Of a DNA stretch of 10,580 nucleotides, positions 1 through 6,670 are shown in pieces. Below the pieces are notes generated by a model. That model saw only the letters and a list, made by a program, of their open reading frames with translations, ran no database searches and was not told where the DNA came from. How positions within the stretch are numbered: the first letter of the stretch is position 1; the number at the start of each line of letters is the position of its first letter. The position numbers were made by a program, and so were the translations under genes. The DNA lies in assembly GCA_049297615.1 (NCBI GenBank), contig JBAQUQ010000362.1, forward strand, positions 1-10,580. Reading direction: 5' to 3'. This DNA comes from JAEMQF01 sp049297615. GTDB lineage: Bacteria > Pseudomonadota > Gammaproteobacteria > Burkholderiales > Burkholderiaceae_C.

Positions 1-495
1 GACGTGCACGGCGCGCCCGACCCGGTCTTCTTCCTCGGCTATTGGAAGAACGACGAGGCGACTCGCGCCAAGTTCACCGGCAGCGTCGACTCCAGTTGGT
101 GCCGCACCGGCGACATGGCCGTGATGGACGAGGGCGGCTACCTCTGGTACCAAGGCCGCAGTGACGACATGTTCAAGGCGGCGGGCTACCGCATCGGGCC
201 GAGCGAGATCGAGAACTGCCTGGTCAAACACCCGGCGGTGGCCAATGCGGCCGTGGTGCCCAAACCCGACGCGCAGCGCGGCGCCGTCGTCAAGGCTTAC
301 GTCGTGCTGGCAGCGGGCCATGTGGCGTCGGACGCATTGATCGACGAACTGCAAGCGCACGTGCGCGGCAAACTGGCGCCCTACGAGTACCCGAAGGAAA
401 TCGAATTCATCGACGCCCTGCCGATGACGACGACGGGCAAGGTGCAGCGGCGCGTGTTGCGCTTGCAGGAGGAGGGCAGGGCGGCGGCGGGGTGA
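1..495 (+). CDS. Acyl-CoA synthetase (AMP-forming), C-terminal part; 5' end outside window
   Basis: This is the last 164 residues of an ANL-superfamily adenylate-forming enzyme, which activates a carboxylic acid with ATP and transfers it to CoA. The frame is open to the left edge. Visible core motifs, numbered from the first codon in the window, are RTGD (35-38), the hinge region GRSDDMFKAAGYRIGPSEIE (52-71) and, near the end, PMTTTGKVQRR, in which Lys147 (codon 439-441) is the expected adenylation lysine. The C-terminal domain therefore looks complete and functional. The wording of the hinge and the FLGYW stretch resemble the medium-chain/acetyl-CoA synthetase-like branch, but the substrate pocket lies in the missing N-terminal domain, so the substrate cannot be assigned. 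The gene converges on the reverse gene ending at 590, with 94 bp between the stops and no convincing terminator. Confidence 0.93.
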   Translation, partial: DVHGAPDPVFFLGYWKNDEATRAKFTGSVDSSWCRTGDMAVMDEGGYLWYQGRSDDMFKAAGYRIGPSEIENCLVKHPAVANAAVVPKPDAQRGAVVKAYVVLAAGHVASDALIDELQAHVRGKLAPYEYPKEIEFIDALPMTTTGKVQRRVLRLQEEGRAAAG

Positions 496-589
496 TTGCG
501 CGCGCGTGCTACGAGTTCGCGCGACCGCCGCGCCGCGGGCGCCTTTCGCGACGAGGCGGCTTGGCGTGTCGAGCGCCGATCCGAAAGGT

Positions 590-3481
590 TCAGAACGCCC
601 GGCCCAGACTCAAGTAAGCCAGCACCTCGCGCGGTGCGTCCAGGCCCTTGGCGATGCCGCCGCGCAATTGCAGGCCGATCGAATAGAGCAGCTTCACTTC
701 GCCGATCAACTCGACGCCGGCGCCGCGCTTGTAATGTGCGGGCCGCTCGCCCAGAGTCCACGCGCCGCCGATGTCGAAGAACAAGGTCGCCGAGAGGCGG
801 TTCAGGCCGAACGGCGGGACCATGCCGTGGCGGTCGACGTCGGCCAGCGGGGCGCGCCACTCGATGCTGGTGACGCGCGCATCGGTGCCTACCAGTGAAG
901 GCTCATCGGCGTCGTAGCCGCGCAAGGCGATGCGGCGGCTGTTCAACACGGTGCCGAGCTGCAATTGCGGGTCGAGCGCTCCGCCGAGCTGGAACAGTTC
1001 GGTGAAGCCTCGCGCGCGCGCTTCGGTGTGGCGCACGGCCAGCACACTGCTCCACATTCCGAGGTAGCCGCGCAGGTCCAGGCGCAGCACCTCGCCGTCG
1101 TAGTTGGGCGCAGTATTGCCGCCGCTGCCGCCACTGCGCGCGAAGGGTTTGTAGGTCTCGTACAGCAGGGTGCTGCGCTGGCCGCGGTTCTCGCCTTCGC
1201 TCCACCAGTTGGCGCCGCTCGTGTCGAATTCGATCAGCAGCGCGGCCAGGCGCTCGTCGCGCGGCCGGGTGGTCGTGGCGCCGACCAGGTCGATGCGCTC
1301 ATTGATGTCCAGCGCGGCGCCGACGCCCAGCGTCAAGCGCCGCTCGAGCCGGTGAAACGGCAAGGTGCTGAGCCATTGCACTTGCGTGGCGCGGTCGTAG
1401 ATCTTCACGTCTTCCTTGCCGCTGGCGCCCGTCCAGGCGCGTGATTCCAAACTGCGGCTCAGGGCAAGGTGATGCCGGCCGAGGAACAGGTACTCCAAAC
1501 CGCCGATGGCTTCGCCCTGACTCGTTTCCCATTGGAAGATACCGGCATAGCGGTGCCAGCCGAGCGCGTCGCCGCCGAAGGTGCTGGCGCCGTAAGCGCT
1601 CAAGCCGCGGTCGGCGGTGATGGCGGGGAACCATGAGCGTGGATAGATCGAACGCCACGCCGCATAGGGTCTGGCGTCGCCGAGGGCGGCCGAGTCAGCG
1701 CCCGGGCCAGCGCCCGAGGCCGTGGCCGAAGTCATGGGCGGCCCAGCTGCCCTGCCCGGCGCCGCAGGCTCGGCCTGCACGGCTGTGTCGACGGCGGCGA
1801 TGCGCTGCTGGACAGAAGCTTGTGTCATGTGGCGCAACTCCACGCCGTTGTTCGCCACCGCCACCAGCCACGACGCGCCGTCGGGCAGGGTGCCGCTGTG
1901 CGCGAGGATGCTGGTGTGGCTGTGCGTCAGGCGCTGCAAGGAGCCGGGTGCAAGGCGCCACACGTTGTAGACGCCGTCGTAGGCGGCAATGAACTCGAGC
2001 CCCGCCGCCGTGTGGCGCAGGCCGTGCACCGGGGCGTTGTGGCGCGCGAGCAGGCGCGGTGCGGACCCGGGCGCAGCCAGGCTCAGCTCGAGCACTTGCC
2101 AATCGTCTTCACGCTTGGCGACGAACTGCACGCGTTGACCGTCGGGGCTCGCGGCCAAGTCGATCAGGTCGGTGTCCGCCGCGGCCTCGACCAGGACGCG
2201 TGTTTCGCGGCCCTCGGCGTCGAGTTGCAGCAAGCGCGTCGAGCCTGCGTCGTTCTGGATGGCGACGATCGTCTCGCCGGCCTGCACCGCGCGGCGCAAC
2301 CTGGCGCAATGGGTCAGTTGGCGCAGCGACTGGTCGGTCTCGAGGCGGTACACGTCATAGGCGAGGTAATAGCCCTCGCACAGATCGGGCTGGACGACGA
2401 GCACGCGCCCGTCGGGCGCGGCGTCCAGGCGCGCGCCGCGGTTCACACGTCGCAGTTCTTGTTGTGTGCCGTCGCTCGTCACGCGCACCAGGTGCGGAGC
2501 GCGCAGGCCGTCGTCGAGCACGGCGAGCGCTGCGCCGCTCGGCAGGGCCGCAACGGCGGTGATGTCGAACAGCGGGCCGATGAGGGCCTGGCCCGCGGCT
2601 TGCGGCTGGCGGCGCACGGCTGAAGCACGCTGATCGACCTGGCTCGCCAAGTCGACGAGGAACTCGTCCCACAAAACGTCCATCATCTTGCCGGTCACTT
2701 CGTAGGGGCCGCTGTGCAGGCGCGGTACGACATTGCCGCTGTAGCGCTCCACGTATTTCGGAATCGCGTCCTCGCCGTAGCGGCGCGCCAGGAAGTCGTA
2801 GAAATACGCGCCGTACAGGTAGGACTTGGTCAGCGGCAACGCGCGGCCGTCCGCATTGAGTTCGCTCAGCGACAGAAACCCGCTCGTCGCCTGGGCGCGC
2901 AGCTGTGCTTCGAACAGCGGGCTGCGCAAGCGCCCGCGGCCGCCGGCGGGCGTGCTCTCGGTGTAGACGGCCAGGCCTTCGATGGCCCACATCGGCTGGA
3001 ACAGATTCGGGAAGAACCACGGCACGCGGCCGAAAATCGCTTGCAGGACCTTGGGTGCGCCGCGCACCTTATCGAGGTGGACGATGTGCGTGAACTCGTG
3101 CGTCAGCAGCAAGTCGAGCCAGGCCGAGTTGTCCAGCAGCTGGCCTTCGTCGTCGAGCGCGAGGAAGACGCCGATCGTGTTGTACGGCAGCGGCGTCGCG
3201 TAGCCATTGGCCAGGTCGAACTCGTTGAACAACACGATTTCGGTGCGGCCGCGCGGTTCCCATTGCAGCAGGGTCGTGATGCGCGGGTAGGCGTTCTCGG
3301 CGGCCCGGATAGCGCGCTGCGCCTGCGCGCGGTGTTCGCTGCGGTAGTGCACGCGGAAATGTGCGCTGTCGGCGCTGAGCCAGTCTTTCCAGGGGTCGGC
3401 CAGCTGCGCTTGCGCCGCGCTGCCCGCAACAACGAAGAGCAGGAAGGCGAGGTGCGCGGCGAGGGTGCGAAAGATTGCCAT
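590..3481 (-). CDS. Exported HExxH metallopeptidase / beta-propeller / Omp85-like barrel protein
   Basis: This gene encodes a predicted outer-membrane protein of 963 residues. The ATG at 3481 is chosen because it begins a clear signal peptide (hydrophobic segment about 8-21, AQA|Q cleavage near 25). A GTG at 3574 and an ATG at 3565 lie in frame upstream, but they would bury the signal. The N-terminal domain carries HEFTH (residues 128-132, positions 3086-3100) and EGLAVYTE from residue 168, the HExxH plus downstream Glu pattern of gluzincin, peptidase-MA-like enzymes. Residues of about 300-560 contain repeated short beta motifs of TolB/propeller type (SPDG, LPDG and similar). An Ala/Gly/Pro-rich linker lies at about 565-600. 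The remainder looks like a barrel: LRGYD (853-857, positions 911-925) resembles the Omp85 VRGF/Y loop motif, FFDIGGAW follows, and the protein ends in Phe, as outer-membrane barrels do. Residue numbers for the propeller and barrel are approximate. Substrate and role are unknown, and no Shine-Dalgarno sequence is obvious. Confidence 0.88.
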   Translation of the reverse strand: MAIFRTLAAHLAFLLFVVAGSAAQAQLADPWKDWLSADSAHFRVHYRSEHRAQAQRAIRAAENAYPRITTLLQWEPRGRTEIVLFNEFDLANGYATPLPYNTIGVFLALDDEGQLLDNSAWLDLLLTHEFTHIVHLDKVRGAPKVLQAIFGRVPWFFPNLFQPMWAIEGLAVYTESTPAGGRGRLRSPLFEAQLRAQATSGFLSLSELNADGRALPLTKSYLYGAYFYDFLARRYGEDAIPKYVERYSGNVVPRLHSGPYEVTGKMMDVLWDEFLVDLASQVDQRASAVRRQPQAAGQALIGPLFDITAVAALPSGAALAVLDDGLRAPHLVRVTSDGTQQELRRVNRGARLDAAPDGRVLVVQPDLCEGYYLAYDVYRLETDQSLRQLTHCARLRRAVQAGETIVAIQNDAGSTRLLQLDAEGRETRVLVEAAADTDLIDLAASPDGQRVQFVAKREDDWQVLELSLAAPGSAPRLLARHNAPVHGLRHTAAGLEFIAAYDGVYNVWRLAPGSLQRLTHSHTSILAHSGTLPDGASWLVAVANNGVELRHMTQASVQQRIAAVDTAVQAEPAAPGRAAGPPMTSATASGAGPGADSAALGDARPYAAWRSIYPRSWFPAITADRGLSAYGASTFGGDALGWHRYAGIFQWETSQGEAIGGLEYLFLGRHHLALSRSLESRAWTGASGKEDVKIYDRATQVQWLSTLPFHRLERRLTLGVGAALDINERIDLVGATTTRPRDERLAALLIEFDTSGANWWSEGENRGQRSTLLYETYKPFARSGGSGGNTAPNYDGEVLRLDLRGYLGMWSSVLAVRHTEARARGFTELFQLGGALDPQLQLGTVLNSRRIALRGYDADEPSLVGTDARVTSIEWRAPLADVDRHGMVPPFGLNRLSATLFFDIGGAWTLGERPAHYKRGAGVELIGEVKLLYSIGLQLRGGIAKGLDAPREVLAYLSLGRAF

Positions 3482-3496
3482 GCAGTGTCGGCCCGG

Positions 3497-3513
3497 GGCA
3501 GGAAACACCTGCC
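3497..3513 (-). repeat. Hairpin-forming inverted repeat in the leader of the peptidase/barrel gene
   Basis: GGCAGG (3497-3502) and CCTGCC (3508-3513) are perfect inverted arms around a 5-nt spacer. The repeat lies 15-32 nt upstream of the ATG at 3481 on the reverse strand, where the ribosome-binding region would be. It could form a small mRNA hairpin that limits translation, or be a protein-binding site. If translation began at 3565 or 3574 the repeat would be coding and probably meaningless. Confidence 0.35.
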
Positions 3514-3595
3514 AGGGGGTGCCAAGCGTACACGAGTCGAGGCTGGGCCGGCACAGGGTGTTCATGGTGGCCACAAGTGGTTTCAGGTGCGTCGA

Positions 3596-3609
3596 GGCGC
3601 CATGGCGCC
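3596..3609. promoter_or_regulatory. 14-bp perfect palindrome in the divergent spacer, possible operator
   Basis: GGCGCCATGGCGCC is identical on both strands. It lies 15 bp upstream of the aldo/keto reductase start and just before a possible -10 element, in the 143-bp spacer between two divergent genes. That is a plausible place for a dimeric regulator to bind. A 14-bp palindrome is also expected by chance at a rate of less than one per 10 kb in random sequence, and more readily in GC-biased DNA, so position is the main argument. Confidence 0.3.
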
Positions 3610-3611
3610 GC

Positions 3612-3617
3612 TACACT
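3612..3617 (+). promoter_or_regulatory. Possible -10 element for the aldo/keto reductase operon
   Basis: TACACT matches four of six bases of the sigma-70 consensus TATAAT and ends 7 bp before the ATG at 3625. Transcription would then begin at or next to the start codon, giving a leaderless or nearly leaderless mRNA. This fits the absence of any Shine-Dalgarno sequence before this ATG. No good -35 hexamer is visible at 16-18 bp spacing, so the call is weak. Confidence 0.25.
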
Positions 3618-3624
3618 GACCCCC

Positions 3625-4719
3625 ATGAAAGCAGCACCACCGATCGGCACCGCAGCGCTCACGTCCCTGGTCACCCTCGGTCGCAGCGAGTTGCGTGTCA
3701 CGCCGGTTTGCCTGGGCACGATGACCTTCGGCGAGCAGGTCGACGAAGAAACGGCGCACCGCATCCTCGACCGCGCCCTCGAGCACGGCCTGAATTTCAT
3801 CGACACCGCCGAGATGTATTCGGTGCCGACGCGCCGCGAGACCTATGGCGCCACCGAGCGCATCATCGGCGACTGGCTCGCGGCCCGGCCCGGTGCACGC
3901 CGGAAGATCGTGCTGGCGAGCAAGATCGCCGGCCCGGCGCGCGGCATGGATTGGGTGCGCGGGGGCAAGGCCAATGTGACGCCGGCCGACTTCGTACAGG
4001 CGTGCGACGAATCGCTGGCGCGGCTCAAGACGGACACGATAGACCTGTATCAGATTCACTGGCCGATTCGCAACGCGCCCATTTTCGGCGGCGTGTATTT
4101 CGATCCCGCCAAAGACGGCGACTACACCGGCATTCGCGCCCAGCTCGAGGCGATGGACGGTCTCATCAAGGCGGGCAAGGTGCGCGGCATCGGTGTGTCC
4201 AACGAAACGCCCTGGGGCCTGAGCGAATTCCTGCGCCTGGCCGAGCAATATGGCCTGCCGCGCGTGGTAAGCCTGCAAAACCCCTATACCCTGGTGAATC
4301 GCGTGGTCGACAACGGCCTGGATGAAGTCCTTTATCGCACCGGTGTCTCGCTGCTCGCATACTCGCCCTTGGGTTTCGGGACGCTCACCGGAAAATACGA
4401 TGCAAAGGGGTTCGAGCCTGACGCGCAGGGCGGACGCATCGCACGCTACGAGGCGGTGCGCAAACAACGCTGGGGCCGCCCCGAAACCCTGGCCGCGGCG
4501 CGCAAGTACAACGCCCTGGCGCGCGAACACGCCTTGACGCCGGCGCGCATGGCGCTCGCGTTTTGCTACAGCAACTGGCGCGTCGCCAGCACCATCATCG
4601 GCGTGACCACCGTCGCCCAGCTCGATGAGAACGTCGCCGCCTGGGGCACGACGCTGCCGCGCGAAGTGCTGGAGGCCATCGACGCGATCCGCTGGGCGCA
4701 GCGCGATCCGGCGCAGTAG
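3625..4719 (+). CDS. Tas-like NADP(H)-dependent aldo/keto reductase
   Basis: This gene encodes a 364-residue cytoplasmic oxidoreductase of the aldo/keto reductase superfamily, a TIM barrel that uses NADPH to reduce carbonyl compounds. Segments GTMTFGEQ (31-38), QNPYTLVNR (218-226) and LGFGTLTGKY (249-258) closely resemble E. coli Tas, itself about 346 residues. The expected catalytic tetrad is present: Asp60, Tyr65, Lys100 and His145. The C-terminal ASTIIGVTTVAQL segment is typical of NADP phosphate binding in the family. The ATG at 3625 is the best start, since upstream in-frame codons fall in the divergent spacer. No Shine-Dalgarno sequence precedes it. The next gene begins 35 bp after the stop, so this is probably the first gene of a four-gene run. 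The physiological substrate is not known. E. coli Tas was found as a suppressor of tyrosine auxotrophy, but that does not establish a role here. Confidence 0.93.
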   Translation: MKAAPPIGTAALTSLVTLGRSELRVTPVCLGTMTFGEQVDEETAHRILDRALEHGLNFIDTAEMYSVPTRRETYGATERIIGDWLAARPGARRKIVLASKIAGPARGMDWVRGGKANVTPADFVQACDESLARLKTDTIDLYQIHWPIRNAPIFGGVYFDPAKDGDYTGIRAQLEAMDGLIKAGKVRGIGVSNETPWGLSEFLRLAEQYGLPRVVSLQNPYTLVNRVVDNGLDEVLYRTGVSLLAYSPLGFGTLTGKYDAKGFEPDAQGGRIARYEAVRKQRWGRPETLAAARKYNALAREHALTPARMALAFCYSNWRVASTIIGVTTVAQLDENVAAWGTTLPREVLEAIDAIRWAQRDPAQ

Positions 4720-4754
4720 GGATACCCGTTCGGCGGTGAACAGCAACTGCTCCC

Positions 4755-5486
4755 ATGCCCTCCAGCAACTTCGCTTTCGCCGCCCTGGCCGTCCTGGCCG
4801 CCTACCTCATCGGTTCGCTATCGTTTGCGATCATCGTCAGCCGTATTCTCGGCCTGCGTGATCCGCGCACGTATGGCTCGGGCAATCCCGGCGCGACCAA
4901 TGTGCTGCGCTCGGGAAACAGGGGCGCGGCCGGCTTGACCTTGCTGCTCGACGCGCTGAAGGGCTATGTTCCCGTGCTGCTCGTGCAGATGTTGGGCGAA
5001 CGCTTTGGTCTGGGTCACGGCACGGAGGCTGGCGCGGCCTTGGCGGCATTCCTGGGGCACCTGTGGCCGGTGTTCTTCAAGTTCCATGGTGGCAAGGGCG
5101 TCGCCACCGCAGGCGGCGCGATCTTCGGCCTGAACCCCGTGCTGGGCTTGGCGACCCTGCTCACCTGGGTGATCGTCGCGGCGTTCTTCCGCTATGCCTC
5201 GCTCGCGGCCATCGTCTGCGCCGTGTTCGCGCCTTTCTACCAGTTGCTGATCTGGGGCGGCGGCGCGCCGGCTTTTGCCGTCACCGTGATGGGCCTGCTG
5301 CTGATCTGGCGCCACAGCGCCAATCTGCACAAGTTATTCAAGGGGACGGAAAGCAAGATCGGTCAGGGCAGGGCCCATTCGGCCGAGCCGGGACATTCCC
5401 GCCCAGCGGAACACGCCACGCATGCGCAGCCTCGCCCGCATCCGCACGCGCACAAGCACAGCCACAAACGAGGATCGAAACGATGA
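4755..5486 (+). CDS. plsY: Acyl-phosphate:glycerol-3-phosphate acyltransferase PlsY with histidine-rich tail
   Basis: PlsY is the integral inner-membrane enzyme that acylates the 1-position of glycerol-3-phosphate from acyl-phosphate made by PlsX, giving lysophosphatidic acid. All three family motifs are visible: SGNPGATNVLR (42-52), GHLWPVFFKFHGGKGVAT (101-118) and the IWRHSANLHKLFKGTES stretch (184-200). Five or so hydrophobic segments surround them (about 8-34, 58-80, 120-145, 147-168 and 172-186). The protein has 243 residues against about 205 in E. coli. The excess is a tail after the third motif: residues 208-243 contain nine histidines plus Arg/Lys and end in KRGSKR. By topology of the family this tail should be outside the membrane, but I cannot say on which side. 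The stop overlaps the next start as ATGA. The ribosome-binding site before 4755 is weak. Confidence 0.96.
   Translation: MPSSNFAFAALAVLAAYLIGSLSFAIIVSRILGLRDPRTYGSGNPGATNVLRSGNRGAAGLTLLLDALKGYVPVLLVQMLGERFGLGHGTEAGAALAAFLGHLWPVFFKFHGGKGVATAGGAIFGLNPVLGLATLLTWVIVAAFFRYASLAAIVCAVFAPFYQLLIWGGGAPAFAVTVMGLLLIWRHSANLHKLFKGTESKIGQGRAHSAEPGHSRPAEHATHAQPRPHPHAHKHSHKRGSKR
5470..5473 (+). promoter_or_regulatory. Ribosome-binding site of the RidA-family gene, inside plsY
   Basis: GAGG lies 9 nt before the ATG at 5483 and within the last codons of plsY. It supports 5483 as the RidA start rather than the longer open frame that begins further upstream. With the ATGA overlap it indicates translational coupling. 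Confidence 0.6.
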
Positions 5487-5839
5487 CCCATGGGGTAAGG
5501 CGCTATCACGTCGGCGACCGCATGTCGGAGACGGCCATCCACAACGGCACGGTCTACCTGGCCGGTCAAGTGGCCAGCGACGCGACGCAGGACATTCGCG
5601 GCCAGACCGCCCAGGTGCTGGGGGCCATCGACAGACTGCTGACCGAGGCCGGCACGGACCGCGCGCACATCTTGAGGTGCCAGATATTCCTGGCCGACAT
5701 CGGCGACTTCGACGCGATGAACTCGGTGTGGGACGACTGGGTCGAGCCCGGCGACGCGCCGCCGCGCGCCACCGTGCAGGCGCTGCTGGCACGGCCGCAG
5801 TGGAAGATCGAGGTGGTCGTCACGGCCGCCTTGCCATAG
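5483..5839 (+). CDS. RidA/YjgF/YER057c/UK114 family protein
   Basis: This gene encodes a 118-residue member of the RidA superfamily, small trimeric proteins. The best-studied members hydrolyse reactive enamine/imine intermediates released by PLP enzymes. Visible features are HNGTVYLAGQV (20-30), the PPRATVQ segment with Arg95 and WKIEVVV with Glu110. The arginine and glutamate correspond to conserved cleft residues of RidA, so deaminase activity is plausible. The IFLADIGDFDAMNSVWDDWV stretch (68-87) resembles the YoaB/TcdA-like branch more than canonical RidA, so the exact substrate is open. The start is fixed by the GAGG at 5470 and the 4-bp overlap with plsY. The uppP gene begins 8 bp after the stop, so the gene sits in the middle of an envelope-lipid operon without an obvious metabolic link to it. 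Confidence 0.93.
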   Translation: MTHGVRRYHVGDRMSETAIHNGTVYLAGQVASDATQDIRGQTAQVLGAIDRLLTEAGTDRAHILRCQIFLADIGDFDAMNSVWDDWVEPGDAPPRATVQALLARPQWKIEVVVTAALP

Positions 5840-5841
5840 GG
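5838..5841 (+). promoter_or_regulatory. Ribosome-binding site of uppP, overlapping the preceding stop codon
   Basis: AGGG shares two bases with the TAG stop at 5837-5839 and lies 6 nt before the GTG at 5848. It supports GTG 5848 as the uppP start and coupling to the preceding gene. Confidence 0.55.
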
Positions 5842-5847
5842 CAGAGC

Positions 5848-6669
5848 GTGGACTTCACCTTGTTCGTCAAGGCGATGCTGATGGGCATCGTCGAGGGGTT
5901 GACCGAGTTCCTGCCGATCTCGAGCACGGGCCACCTCATCCTTGCCGGCTCCTTGCTCGGCTTTCACGACGACAAGAGCAAGGTGTTCGACATCGCCATC
6001 CAGACCGGCGCCATCGTCGCCGTGATGATCGTTTACTGGCAAAAGCTGCGCGCCACGATGCTCGGCCTGGGCAATGACGCACAGGCGCGGCGCTTCGCCC
6101 TGAACGTGGCCATCGCCTTCGTTCCGGCGGTCGTGCTCGGCCTGCTGTTCGGCAAGGCGATCAAGGCGAACCTCTTCACTCCCCAAGTCGTGGCCAGCAC
6201 TTTCATCATCGGCGGCTTCATCATCTTGTGGGCAGAACGCCGCACGAGCGCGGTGCGCATCGAGTCGGTCGACGACATGACAGCCTGGGACGCGCTCAAG
6301 GTCGGCCTGGTGCAATGCTTCGCGATGATTCCGGGAACGAGTCGCTCCGGCGCCACCATCATCGGCGGCATGCTGCTGGGCTTGAGCCGGCGCTGCGCGA
6401 CCGACTTCAGCTTCTACCTGGCGATTCCCACCCTGATCGGCGCGGGCGCTTACAGCCTGTACAAAGAGCGCGCCCTGCTGTCGGCGGCCGACATTCCGCT
6501 GTTCGGCGTCGGGCTCGTGTTCTCCTTCCTTTCGGCCTGGGTCTGCGTGCGCTGGCTGTTGCGCTACATCTCGAGCCACGACTTCAAGCCCTTTGCCTGG
6601 TACCGCATCGCCTTCGGCATCGTCGTGCTCGTCACTTCATACAGCGGTGTGGTGCACTGGGCTGAATGA
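5848..6669 (+). CDS. uppP: Undecaprenyl-diphosphatase UppP (BacA)
   Basis: UppP is an inner-membrane phosphatase that converts undecaprenyl diphosphate to undecaprenyl phosphate, the lipid carrier for peptidoglycan and other surface polymers. High activity confers bacitracin resistance in known cases. The first motif, EGLTEFLPISSTGHL (16-30), supplies Glu16, Glu20 and His29. The second, PGTSRSGAT (162-170), supplies Arg166. These match the catalytic residues known from E. coli (Glu17, Glu21, His30, Arg174). Multiple hydrophobic helices run the full length. The GTG at 5848 gives 273 residues, the same as the E. coli enzyme, and has an AGGG at good spacing, so I prefer it to the internal ATG codons near 5875. 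It is the last gene of the forward run, and its TGA ends one base before the converging trmB stop. Confidence 0.97.
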   Translation: MDFTLFVKAMLMGIVEGLTEFLPISSTGHLILAGSLLGFHDDKSKVFDIAIQTGAIVAVMIVYWQKLRATMLGLGNDAQARRFALNVAIAFVPAVVLGLLFGKAIKANLFTPQVVASTFIIGGFIILWAERRTSAVRIESVDDMTAWDALKVGLVQCFAMIPGTSRSGATIIGGMLLGLSRRCATDFSFYLAIPTLIGAGAYSLYKERALLSAADIPLFGVGLVFSFLSAWVCVRWLLRYISSHDFKPFAWYRIAFGIVVLVTSYSGVVHWAE

Positions 6670-6670
6670 G

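Noticed and set aside
497..523. Alternating GC tract (497-509) and CGCGCG inverted arms (501-506 and 518-523) after the acyl-CoA synthetase stop
   Set aside because: The tract is short, the loop is 11 nt and there is no T run on either strand, so neither a terminator nor a Z-DNA element is supported beyond what GC-rich sequence gives by chance.
3517..3532. Sigma-54-like sequence on the reverse strand (TGGCAC then TGGCA) upstream of the peptidase/barrel gene
   Set aside because: The spacing between the GG and GC elements is one base too short, and the -12 part does not match TTGC. Sigma-54 promoters do not tolerate this spacing.
3583..4746. Reverse open frame of 387 codons opposite the aldo/keto reductase
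   Set aside because: The forward strand encodes a full aldo/keto reductase with its catalytic tetrad. The reverse frame is an antisense shadow common in high-GC DNA.
5566..6579. Reverse open frame of 337 codons opposite the RidA gene and uppP
   Set aside because: It spans two certain forward genes and its composition (Arg, Ala, Gln, His) is typical of antisense translation.
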